From: a virus
Virus record (IMG/VR): IMGVR_UViG_3300001460_008321
Location: 5-28,141 of that record
Strand: one strand, 5' to 3'
Length of the DNA stretch: 28,137 nucleotides
Under the pieces are notes generated by a model. That model was not told the origin of the DNA, did not search any database, and saw nothing but the letters and a program-made list of their open reading frames with translations. Shown in pieces: positions 15,558 to 21,816 of the stretch. The position numbers and the translations under genes are program-made. Positions within the stretch are counted from its first letter, which is position 1, and every line of letters begins with the position of its first letter.

Positions 15558-17854
15558 ACGACTTACCACTTACTCCACAATTAAAGTGCATCCTTAAGGG
15601 TGCTCAAGATTTAAACGAATTCCTTGGGAGAAATAAGGTTGATATAGATGTTTTTTTTCATTCATTTATTAGTGACCTAAGCTTGTCTTGTGAGAAATTT
15701 CTTGAAGAATCTTTTTGTAGGGAAGCTTTGTTTATTGCATCTAAAAAGGTCATCGAGAAGAAGAAGTCTAACAAAATTGTTTCTACTAAATATTCCACTA
15801 AATTAAATAAATTACTAAATGAATGTAAGTTTATTCAGAAGGAGCTGTTTGAATTAGATTACGTTAGCACAGAAGCTATTTTGCTTTGTTTCTTGAGTGA
15901 AGGGTTCACTCCGAAGGCTTTCTCTGGGGTTCTTGAGGAACAAGATAGAGATCTAATGGTGGAGTCTATAACTCGTTTTATAAAAGACGAAGAAGAAGTA
16001 GCACCAGAGGGAGAATCAGAGTATTCTTTTGCTGATGATATTTCTATGGATATAGTTGGCAAATGGATTGGGATGTTTGATGAAAACCCAATCCTTGATC
16101 AGTTCGCAGAAAACTTAAACTTAAAAGCCTCCCGTCATGAATTTGATAAAATAGTAGACTTTGATGACAAAATATCAGAGATAGCGACTATTCTTTGCAG
16201 AAAGAAGAAGCCAAACGCAATTTTAGTGGGACCAGCGGGAACTGGTAAAACTTCTTTGATTGAGGGTCTAGCTTCCAAAATTGTAAATGGTGAAGCTCCA
16301 GAGCTTATCGCGAATAAAGTTATCTACTCTCTTAGTTTGTCTAGTATGGTCGCTGGAACACAGTATCGTGGTCAGTTTGAAGAGAGGCTGGAGAAGTTTG
16401 TAGATGAAGTTAAGAAGTATGAAAATATTATTCTATTCATAGACGAGGTCCATACTCTTGTTGGTGCTGGAGGAACTACAGAAAACTCCCTAGAAGCTTC
16501 TAATATACTCAAGCCAGAGCTTGCTCGTGGCACAATTAGTTGTATTGGAGCCACTACAATAAACGAGTATACAAACACTATTAAAAAAGACTCTGCTTTA
16601 GATCGTCGTTTTGAAAGGGTTATTATCAAAGAGCCTTCTAAATTTCAGATGAAGGAAATTTTACCTACTATAACCTCTTATTACGAAGACTTCCATAATG
16701 TTAATTATACTCAAAACTTTATTGACAATGTTATTGTTTTTTGTGAAAAATATCTTCCAAATAAATTTTATCCAGACAAAGCAATTGACGTAATTGATCA
16801 TTGTGGAGCGCAAGCGAAAGTTTCCCACTGGGGCAATGATACTTCATTTAAAGAGTTGCAAGAACAAATAAAAGATAACGATGTAGATATAACCTCGACA
16901 GAATCATTATTATCATTTGTAACAGAAAAATTATCAGACTGGTCTGAAGACAAGGAGGATGAAGTTCCAGAAGTTAGGATGAAGCATCTTAAAGATTTCT
17001 TCTCAAAGAAGGAGAACCCTCTGAGGAAGCCAAAAATTTTATCTGATCTCTCTGAGAGTTTAAAGAAAAAGTTTATAGGCAATAATAGAATTATTGATTC
17101 TCTTATCGAATCCATATCTCTATCTAATTATGGAATATATAAAAAAGGGTCAGCTCCCAGCATTTATTGTATTACAGGAGTTGAGTCTAGTGGCAAAAGT
17201 TTTTTCTGTTCGACTTTGAAGGACTCTCTGGAAAAGAGTGGCGTGAATATCTTAAGCTACAGCGGAGTTCATTTTTCAGATGAGTTCGCTAAGTTTAAAA
17301 TCTTACCAGAGATAATGAATAACACTTCTTTATGTGAGAAGATTAATATCTATCCTAATAGTGTCATTATTATTGACGATTTCCACAAGCTACATTTGTC
17401 TGTTAAGAGTTTATTTGCTCAAATACTAAAGGACGGGAAGTTGCAAATGGCTAATGGAGATATAGCTGACTTTTCTAATGTCAAAATTTTTGTGACTAGC
17501 GGAGTAGAGGACACTTCATCAATGGGGTTTAACTCTGACAAGGAGTCTCCAACCTCGTCTATTTTTAAAGAATTATTATCTCTAGTTGACTGTAATTTAG
17601 TATTAAATGAAGCTCGCAAAAAGGACATATTTAGAATTCTTTATCATAAGATACAGAAGATCAATGAAGATTTGAGATTGAGCGATATAGAGGTATTATT
17701 TACACTAAGTTTTCTAAAGAAATTCGCTCGTTCTTCTAAGAACCTAGTTGATTTCCAAGATCGTTTCGAGGACCAGATTAATAAGTTTATATGTCAAGAG
17801 TTGACGGGAAACGCCTCTAAAATAAATTTAGATGAAATGGGTTTTCTTAGTTGA
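15554..17854 (+). CDS. ClpA/ClpC-like double AAA+ ATPase with degenerate second ring
   Basis: This 766-aa protein is a Clp/Hsp100 unfoldase. The N-terminal domain has two Clp_N-like repeats (LTPQLKCILKGAQDL... and STKLNKLLNECKFIQKE... with ILLCFLSEG). D1 is complete: Walker A G226-T233 (GPAGTGKT), pore loop AGTQYRGQFEER, Walker B D297-E298, Arg finger region LDRRFERV (350-357). D2 keeps Walker A G542-S549 (GVESSGKS) but has D608-D609 instead of DE. It shows no GYVG pore loop and no Arg-finger (FINR-type) or GAR sensor-2 motif. M657-G-F659 falls where ClpA/ClpC carry the ClpP-docking loop. It is coupled by ATGA to the polymerase gene. Likely role: remodelling or degrading host or replisome proteins, possibly through host ClpP; a clamp-loader-like role is a weaker alternative. 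Confidence 0.88.
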   Translation: MNDLPLTPQLKCILKGAQDLNEFLGRNKVDIDVFFHSFISDLSLSCEKFLEESFCREALFIASKKVIEKKKSNKIVSTKYSTKLNKLLNECKFIQKELFELDYVSTEAILLCFLSEGFTPKAFSGVLEEQDRDLMVESITRFIKDEEEVAPEGESEYSFADDISMDIVGKWIGMFDENPILDQFAENLNLKASRHEFDKIVDFDDKISEIATILCRKKKPNAILVGPAGTGKTSLIEGLASKIVNGEAPELIANKVIYSLSLSSMVAGTQYRGQFEERLEKFVDEVKKYENIILFIDEVHTLVGAGGTTENSLEASNILKPELARGTISCIGATTINEYTNTIKKDSALDRRFERVIIKEPSKFQMKEILPTITSYYEDFHNVNYTQNFIDNVIVFCEKYLPNKFYPDKAIDVIDHCGAQAKVSHWGNDTSFKELQEQIKDNDVDITSTESLLSFVTEKLSDWSEDKEDEVPEVRMKHLKDFFSKKENPLRKPKILSDLSESLKKKFIGNNRIIDSLIESISLSNYGIYKKGSAPSIYCITGVESSGKSFFCSTLKDSLEKSGVNILSYSGVHFSDEFAKFKILPEIMNNTSLCEKINIYPNSVIIIDDFHKLHLSVKSLFAQILKDGKLQMANGDIADFSNVKIFVTSGVEDTSSMGFNSDKESPTSSIFKELLSLVDCNLVLNEARKKDIFRILYHKIQKINEDLRLSDIEVLFTLSFLKKFARSSKNLVDFQDRFEDQINKFICQELTGNASKINLDEMGFLS

Positions 17855-17878
17855 CAAAACTAGATTTCCCCTTACAAT
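17851..17878 (+). promoter_or_regulatory. Sigma70-type promoter, predicted leaderless
   Basis: TTGACA (17851-17856) is a consensus -35, separated by 16 bp from TACAAT (17873-17878), a near-consensus -10. It overlaps the stop codon of the Clp-like gene. The next ATG is at 17885, 6 nt after the -10, so transcription should begin at or beside the start codon and give a leaderless mRNA. It would free the small-gene cluster from the replication operon. Confidence 0.75.
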
Positions 17879-17884
17879 AACGCG

Positions 17885-18097
17885 ATGATGAAATTAAATA
17901 CTAAGCAGAAAACTGCTCTAAAACTTATCCGTGCAACCCGTGGTCGGTTCTTCGGTCTTCAAACGACTCAAGGAGAAACCCTGAATGCTCAGTTCCTTGG
18001 AGAGACAAACGACTACATTACCATTTTTGATCGTAATGCTCGTTTTAATCGTCGTTTAGCGAAAACAAGTTTGGCTTCAGTTAATTCAAGTAATTAA
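17885..18097 (+). CDS. Small basic hypothetical protein (70 aa)
   Basis: This protein of 70 residues is rich in Arg, Thr and Asn and has no Cys or membrane segment. The middle (RGRFFGLQTTQGETLNAQF...YITIFDRNAR) reads as alternating short beta strands, compatible with an SH3-like or OB-like small barrel, and the surface would be basic. No family is recognised. It may start at 17885 or 17888 (ATGATG). It is the first gene behind a sigma70-like promoter and ends with TAATG shared with the next small gene. Confidence 0.6.
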   Translation: MMKLNTKQKTALKLIRATRGRFFGLQTTQGETLNAQFLGETNDYITIFDRNARFNRRLAKTSLASVNSSN

Positions 18098-18246
18098 TGA
18101 GCGGATCTACATCAAGGTATTTGAGAAGCTTGATTTCATTTCGAGCAGATCCAATTATGAAAAGAGTTTACAAGCGTCTTAAAAAACGCTACACTAAGCT
18201 CCCTCACAACAAAAAACATTTAATTAAATCTTATATTAGTTTATGA
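18097..18246 (+). CDS. Small, very basic hypothetical protein (49 aa)
   Basis: The ORF begins with ATG inside TAATG at the end of the previous gene and stops at TGA 18244-18246, sharing ATGA with the next gene. These junctions on both sides are the usual coupling pattern of this genome and argue that it is real despite its size. The 49-aa product is highly basic, with a run such as MKRVYKRLKKRYTKLPHNKK, and has no acidic stretch. It probably binds nucleic acid or membrane. No family is recognised. Confidence 0.65.
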   Translation: MSGSTSRYLRSLISFRADPIMKRVYKRLKKRYTKLPHNKKHLIKSYISL

Positions 18247-18449
18247 ACGAAGAAAATAAAACAAACAGTGAATGGTCAGAGCGTGAAATCGGAGCCTTAT
18301 GGCGTAAAGGTGGCGAAAAGCCCTTTTATTCTGGCAATCTTACAATCGGAGAGGAAAAAGTTGAAATTGTAATCTTTAAGAATAAATTTAAAGAGAAAGA
18401 TACTCAGCCAGACCTTCGCATTTATAAGAGTAAAGCTTTGCAGAAATAA
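18243..18449 (+). CDS. Small hypothetical protein (68 aa), beta-rich
   Basis: This protein of 68 residues contains W-S-E-R-E-I-G-A-L-W near the N-terminus, then G-N-L-T-I-G, V-E-I-V-I-F-K-N and Q-P-D-L-R-I-Y. The alternating strands with a PD-R-I-Y end are reminiscent of the small DUF736-type proteins, but the similarity is weak and read by eye. It overlaps its neighbours by ATGA and TAATG, so it belongs to a coupled set of four small genes. Function is unknown. Confidence 0.55.
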   Translation: MNEENKTNSEWSEREIGALWRKGGEKPFYSGNLTIGEEKVEIVIFKNKFKEKDTQPDLRIYKSKALQK

Positions 18450-18637
18450 TGTCTTCAGAGCAGGAACAAGAGCTTCATGAAGCACTTGTAAATCATATTA
18501 CAAGTAACTTAACTTTTGCAGAGTTGATCGACATAATCTCAACTTTGGTTAGAGAAGAGGTTGATCGGAAGCTTGAAAATATGAGTGAAGAAGAAAAACT
18601 TGAAAGTTATAAAGAAGTTTTTCAGAAAGAAGTGTAA
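18449..18637 (+). CDS. Small acidic helical protein (62 aa)
   Basis: This 62-aa protein is almost entirely helical and acidic (rich in Glu, Leu, Ser). It has heptad-like spacing in the middle (LTFAELIDIISTLVREEVDRKLE), so a small coiled-coil dimer is likely. It starts in a TAATG overlap with the previous gene. Its last codons (GTG TAA) fall in the GTGTAAC motif that precedes the next gene. Family not recognised. Confidence 0.6.
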   Translation: MSSEQEQELHEALVNHITSNLTFAELIDIISTLVREEVDRKLENMSEEEKLESYKEVFQKEV

Positions 18638-18638
18638 C
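18632..18638 (+). promoter_or_regulatory. GTGTAAC motif upstream of the 18647 gene
   Basis: GTGTAAC occurs 15 nt (first base to ATG) before the two-domain phage protein. The same string lies at matching distance before tail genes further on. Here it also contains the stop codon of the previous gene, so the match could be chance. Confidence 0.35.
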
Positions 18639-18646
18639 ATCATTTG

Positions 18647-19618
18647 ATGGAATACGATTTTTCTAAAGAAGCTAAAGAATTTCTAAATTCCCAAGCTGCT
18701 AAACGATCTGGGCCTAAAAGTGGAGCGCAAACTCCAGCGAAGCCTGATGAGCGGAAAGAAGGTTCTAGTAAGAACAAGAAAGGCAGCGCAGGGAAAGACG
18801 GGAAGAAAATAGCTTTTTCAGAAAAAATAGTGACTGCTCTGAAAAATAAAGTTAAGGAGCACAACGAGAAGCATTCTAAAAAAGTTTCTCTTACACAACT
18901 TAAAAAAATATACCGTAGAGGCGCGGGAGCATTTAGCTCTAGTCATCGTGTTGGAAAGACCAGAGGTCAGTGGGCGATGGCTAGGGTGAATATGTTTTTA
19001 AAAATGGTGAGTGGAGGCAAAGTTAAGAAGTCTTACCGTGCAGCAGATCAAGATGTCGCTAAGGGTTCAGAGGAATATCACCTAGAAGAACAAGGTCTGG
19101 CTTTTGTATACTTTGATGAATTAGATTTTGCTTTAGCTCGTTTCGATCTTCAAAGAGTTGATGCTTTAGAAGAATCAACTCAAGAGATCGAAGATCTTGA
19201 GTATACAGAAGCGGAGAAAAAAACTTTAAATAAGCCTTTCCGCTTAAAGGATGGCAAAAAGAAGTTTGGCGTTTATGTGAAAAGTCCCAAAACTGGCAAT
19301 GTTATTATGGTTAAATTTGGTGACCCTAATATGGAGATTAAGCGTGATGACCCAGCTCGTCGCAGAAATTTCCGCGCTCGTCATAAGTGCGACACAGCTA
19401 AAGACAAAACTACTCCCCGCTACTGGAGTTGTAAATTCTGGTCTAAAAAGCCTGTCAGTTCAATGGCTTCTGAAGAAGTTGTCGCTTGGGACGATAACGA
19501 AGAATTCTCTCGGTGGTGCTGGGACGATGAGTCTTTTGCAGAGCATCAAGATTTGTTGAACGGACATCCATTTTTAGAATCAGTAAAAGAAATTGTAGAA
19601 GACGAAGGCGATCTCTAA
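18647..19618 (+). CDS. Two-domain conserved phage protein (possible virion/head-associated)
   Basis: This protein has 323 aa from ATG 18647; a TTG 3 nt earlier is less likely. Residues about 20-65 are a Lys/Ser/Gly-rich disordered linker. The first domain (about 65-130) has SLTQLKKIYRRGAGAFSSSH and RGQWAMARVNMFLKM, a pattern (rg.gA...W..aRVN.F) that I recall from uncharacterised phage and large-virus proteins. A second domain near residues 195-275 has GVYVKSPKTGNVIMVKFGDP, the Arg-rich KRDDPARRRNFRARHKCD, and TPRYWSCKFWSKKPV. I recall a similar block, C-terminal in several marine phage proteins. Two Cys (HKC, SC) and conserved His may bind metal. The ends are acidic. The function is not established. 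Confidence 0.65.
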   Translation: MEYDFSKEAKEFLNSQAAKRSGPKSGAQTPAKPDERKEGSSKNKKGSAGKDGKKIAFSEKIVTALKNKVKEHNEKHSKKVSLTQLKKIYRRGAGAFSSSHRVGKTRGQWAMARVNMFLKMVSGGKVKKSYRAADQDVAKGSEEYHLEEQGLAFVYFDELDFALARFDLQRVDALEESTQEIEDLEYTEAEKKTLNKPFRLKDGKKKFGVYVKSPKTGNVIMVKFGDPNMEIKRDDPARRRNFRARHKCDTAKDKTTPRYWSCKFWSKKPVSSMASEEVVAWDDNEEFSRWCWDDESFAEHQDLLNGHPFLESVKEIVEDEGDL

Positions 19619-19624
19619 TATAAT
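19619..19624 (+). promoter_or_regulatory. Consensus -10 box directly before hldD
   Basis: TATAAT at 19619-19624 lies 6 nt before the GTG start at 19631, the same gap as at the 17885 gene. It overlaps the end of the upstream gene. No good -35 sits 16-18 bp upstream; TTGTAG is present but at 20 bp. If active, it would give a leaderless hldD transcript. Confidence 0.45.
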
Positions 19625-19630
19625 ACCTTT

Positions 19631-20431
19631 GTGAGAAGGGTATTAGTTACTGGTAGCGAAGGTTTTATTGGCAAGAACCTTTGTCCTTATCTTGAGAAAA
19701 GAGGAATAGAGGTCATTCCTTACGATATTAAGTTTGGAAATAGTTTACCTCCTCTGAGTGGTATTGATGCGGTTATTCACCTTGGAGCTAATTCAAGCAC
19801 CACAGAAACCGACTTAAAAAAGATATTAAATGAAAATTTTATATTCTCTGGCACTCTTTACCAGCTATGCGCCAATATGGACATTAAATTCCAATACGCT
19901 AGCAGTGCTTCGGTATATGGCATAGCAGACTCTTTTAAAGAAGATCAATTTTGTGTTCCTCTTAGCCCTTATGCGTATAGTAAATATATGTTTGACAATT
20001 GGCTTTTGAACGAGCAACATCCCTATCAAGGGTTCCGTTACTTTAATGTGTATGGACCTCATGAAGAGCATAAAGGGGATCAAGCTAGCCCTATTACAAA
20101 ATTCATTAACGAAGTTCAAGAAAATGGGGAGATCAAAGTATTTAGAGGAAAAGCAAGTAGAGACTTTGTCCATGTGGAAGATATTTGTGAGGTGCATTAT
20201 AGGATGCTCCATCATGATAATTCTGGTATCTTCAATGTTGGTACTGGCAATTCCATATCTTTTAAAGCTATTGCTGATAAAATGGCAGAAAACTCTGGAG
20301 CGAAAGTGAAACAGATCGCGATGCCAGAAAAACTAAAAGGGCAATATCAAAAATTCACTCAAGCAGATATCACAAAGTTAACGTCTGTGATTGGAGATAT
20401 GGAGTGGAAACAGGTTTTGGAGTGTATATAG
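19631..20431 (+). CDS. hldD: ADP-L-glycero-D-manno-heptose 6-epimerase-like (HldD/RfaD)
   Basis: This 266-aa extended SDR epimerase would convert ADP-D-glycero- to ADP-L-glycero-D-manno-heptose, the LPS core sugar donor. The NAD(P) loop is G8-S-E-G-F-I-G14 and the active site is SSASVYG with Y114-AYS-K118. Diagnostic HldD blocks are FNVYGPHEEHKGDQASP, RDFVHVEDICEV, GIFNVGTGNSISF, and especially LKGQYQKFTQADITKL, which parallels the RfaD C-terminus. GTG 19631 must be the start because the first beta strand begins there. It is about 40 residues shorter than E. coli HldD (310). It lies some 14 kb from the sugar cassette, but its product matches the GT9-like enzymes there. A generic NDP-sugar epimerase is the alternative. 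Confidence 0.85.
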   Translation: MRRVLVTGSEGFIGKNLCPYLEKRGIEVIPYDIKFGNSLPPLSGIDAVIHLGANSSTTETDLKKILNENFIFSGTLYQLCANMDIKFQYASSASVYGIADSFKEDQFCVPLSPYAYSKYMFDNWLLNEQHPYQGFRYFNVYGPHEEHKGDQASPITKFINEVQENGEIKVFRGKASRDFVHVEDICEVHYRMLHHDNSGIFNVGTGNSISFKAIADKMAENSGAKVKQIAMPEKLKGQYQKFTQADITKLTSVIGDMEWKQVLECI

Positions 20432-20441
20432 AATAAGAATA

Positions 20442-20708
20442 ATGTCTTTAATTAAAACTCTAGCTAAGAGCCTACAGCTTTACCTTGAATTAAGGAATAG
20501 ATTGGCTTTTTTTGAAATAAAAAATCAACATAGAAACATAAAAAATGAACTCATTAACGAAATTGAAGAATTACGGGCTGCTGGCGATAGTAACTCCTCT
20601 GATCGGGCTGACCTCTTGCGGAAGCGTCTCAAATCCGAAAACGACGACTTTGAACATATATCAACCGTCTTCATTAAAGCTCAAGGCGGGTCAACCGATT
20701 CAGACTGA
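20442..20708 (+). CDS. Rz-like coiled-coil protein (putative i-spanin partner)
   Basis: This 88-aa, highly charged, helical protein has a coiled-coil-like middle (HRNIKNELINEIEELRAAGD ... DLLRKRLKSENDDFEHIS). The first 25 residues (MSLIKTLAKSLQLYLELRNR) are amphipathic rather than a clear membrane anchor, which is unusual for an inner-membrane spanin. The assignment rests mostly on the lipoprotein gene embedded in its +1 frame, the classic Rz/Rz1 arrangement. An in-frame ATG at 20391 would overlap hldD and is less likely. If the pair is right, it would help fuse inner and outer membranes in the last step of lysis. Confidence 0.55.
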   Translation: MSLIKTLAKSLQLYLELRNRLAFFEIKNQHRNIKNELINEIEELRAAGDSNSSDRADLLRKRLKSENDDFEHISTVFIKAQGGSTDSD

Positions 20709-20793
20709 AGAAGGGGTTTACACCCCTCAGATAGATGAGGTTTGGCATTCAGATGCTCGCTTCAGGAAACTAGAGAGAGAACTTTTTGATTAA
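20545..20793 (+). CDS. Rz1-like outer-membrane lipoprotein (putative o-spanin)
   Basis: This 82-aa protein has a lipoprotein signal: basic start MNSLTKLKNYG, hydrophobic core LLAIVTPLIG and lipobox L22-T-S-C25. The mature part is about 58 residues. It starts inside the Rz-like gene in the +1 frame and runs 85 nt past its stop. Embedded or overlapping o-spanin genes of this type are a hallmark of lysis in phages of Gram-negative hosts. Its stop overlaps the stop of the convergent minus-strand gene within TTAA. Confidence 0.72.
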   Translation: MNSLTKLKNYGLLAIVTPLIGLTSCGSVSNPKTTTLNIYQPSSLKLKAGQPIQTEEGVYTPQIDEVWHSDARFRKLERELFD

Positions 20794-21623
20794 TTAAATC
20801 TATTCCTCCGTCTTAAAAGTAAAATTATAGGCAAAGCATTTAGCAGGGCTGAGTAAGCTTCTGGAATAGCGGTCGCAGTAGTTCCATTAAATTTCAAGAT
20901 AGAAGGGTTTTGGGAGAACGATACGCCATTCAAATAAATATCATCACCCTGTTCTGAAAACTCCTCTATTGAATCTAGAGTGAGCTGCGCGTTTGGAGAC
21001 AAATTAACGATAGATCTTTCTATTTGACTATTGATTGGGTCTCCAACTCCCCGTAGAGTCAAACTGCTAGTTGAATCTACATTTACCTTTAGACCAATTG
21101 AAGTAAACATGGCATACATACTAGACCCTTCAGTTATATTTAAAACTGAATATACATTATCATCATCATTTACTCCAGTGAAACCATTGCTTTTTTGAAA
21201 AGTAAAATCTGTAGACTTTAATGTTACTGAAAACCCATCTCCAATCTCGATATTTGAATAAGAGGGACTGTCTTCAAGTATTAAGGCATCTGTTATAGTC
21301 AATATGCTAGTGATAGCAGAATCTCGATCTAACTCTTTCAAGTCTGATTCTGAAAAATCCCAATTAGGAGCATCATAAAAATCATAAATTTCCTCTTCGT
21401 CTGCATCCCAAGGAATAATTGAATCTTCTTTTTTATCTTCGCTTTCAGTTATATCTACAACTTCCTCATTGCTGATCTGGATGGGTCTTTGGATATTGAC
21501 TACAGGGTTGATATTAGGGTTTTCTGTAGGGTTGATTAGGAATACATTTCCTTCTACAGAGGTAATAATAGCAGATTTAGCTACGGAAATAATTGAGAGT
21601 AAAGTTATGAGTGTGCGCTTCAT
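20790..21623 (-). CDS. Secreted PEP-CTERM-like protein
   Basis: This 277-aa exported protein has a signal peptide MKRTLITLLSIISVAKSA with an A-x-A-like cleavage site. The body is acidic and Asp/Ser/Thr-rich with beta-strand repeats (SSLTLRGVGD, NAQLTLDSI). The C-terminus is a tripartite sorting tail: AIPEAYS, then a hydrophobic LLNALPIILLL, then RRRNRFN. This copies the PEP-CTERM layout (V/I-P-E-P motif, TM helix, Arg cluster) used by exosortase, with Ala in place of the last Pro. Such proteins are common in exosortase-bearing Gram-negatives such as Verrucomicrobiota and are unexpected in a phage. The start overlaps the upstream small membrane gene by ATGA, so the two are co-translated. The function of the body is unknown; surface display during infection is inferred. 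Confidence 0.68.
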   Translation of the reverse strand: MKRTLITLLSIISVAKSAIITSVEGNVFLINPTENPNINPVVNIQRPIQISNEEVVDITESEDKKEDSIIPWDADEEEIYDFYDAPNWDFSESDLKELDRDSAITSILTITDALILEDSPSYSNIEIGDGFSVTLKSTDFTFQKSNGFTGVNDDDNVYSVLNITEGSSMYAMFTSIGLKVNVDSTSSLTLRGVGDPINSQIERSIVNLSPNAQLTLDSIEEFSEQGDDIYLNGVSFSQNPSILKFNGTTATAIPEAYSALLNALPIILLLRRRNRFN

Positions 21624-21811
21624 TTCTTCTTTTTTAGTATAAAGTTTTTAAGTTTAGTTAGATTCCCCGTCAACTTACCTAATAACCTACCCAGCTTACT
21701 ATTTTCAGGGACAATATAAGAAAGAGTCCCTAGCAAACCCAAGATAGAAATAATGAACTCAGGCATTGACCCCATGTAAGGAGCGAGTATTTTTTCAAAT
21801 AAATCTTCCAT
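21620..21811 (-). CDS. Small membrane protein, holin-like
   Basis: This 63-aa protein has one hydrophobic segment (PEFIISILGLLGTLSYIV, about residues 17-34), then PENSKLGRLLGKLTGNLTKL and a basic end NFILKKKK. One TM helix followed by a short amphipathic basic tail resembles small phage membrane proteins often found beside holins, whose tails read like TP..DD...K.....lA.N.G.AKN. It lies between the acidic protein gene (5-nt gap) and the PEP-CTERM-like gene (4-nt overlap) on the minus strand. It could be a holin, an antiholin or a membrane accessory of the cassette. Confidence 0.5.
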   Translation of the reverse strand: MEDLFEKILAPYMGSMPEFIISILGLLGTLSYIVPENSKLGRLLGKLTGNLTKLKNFILKKKK

Positions 21812-21816
21812 AATAA

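Noticed and set aside
15554-17854. Clamp-loader (DnaX-like) identity for the AAA+ protein
   Set aside because: The two Clp_N repeats, the YRGQFEER pore loop and the double-ring order are specific to Clp/Hsp100; the polymerase neighbour alone is not enough.
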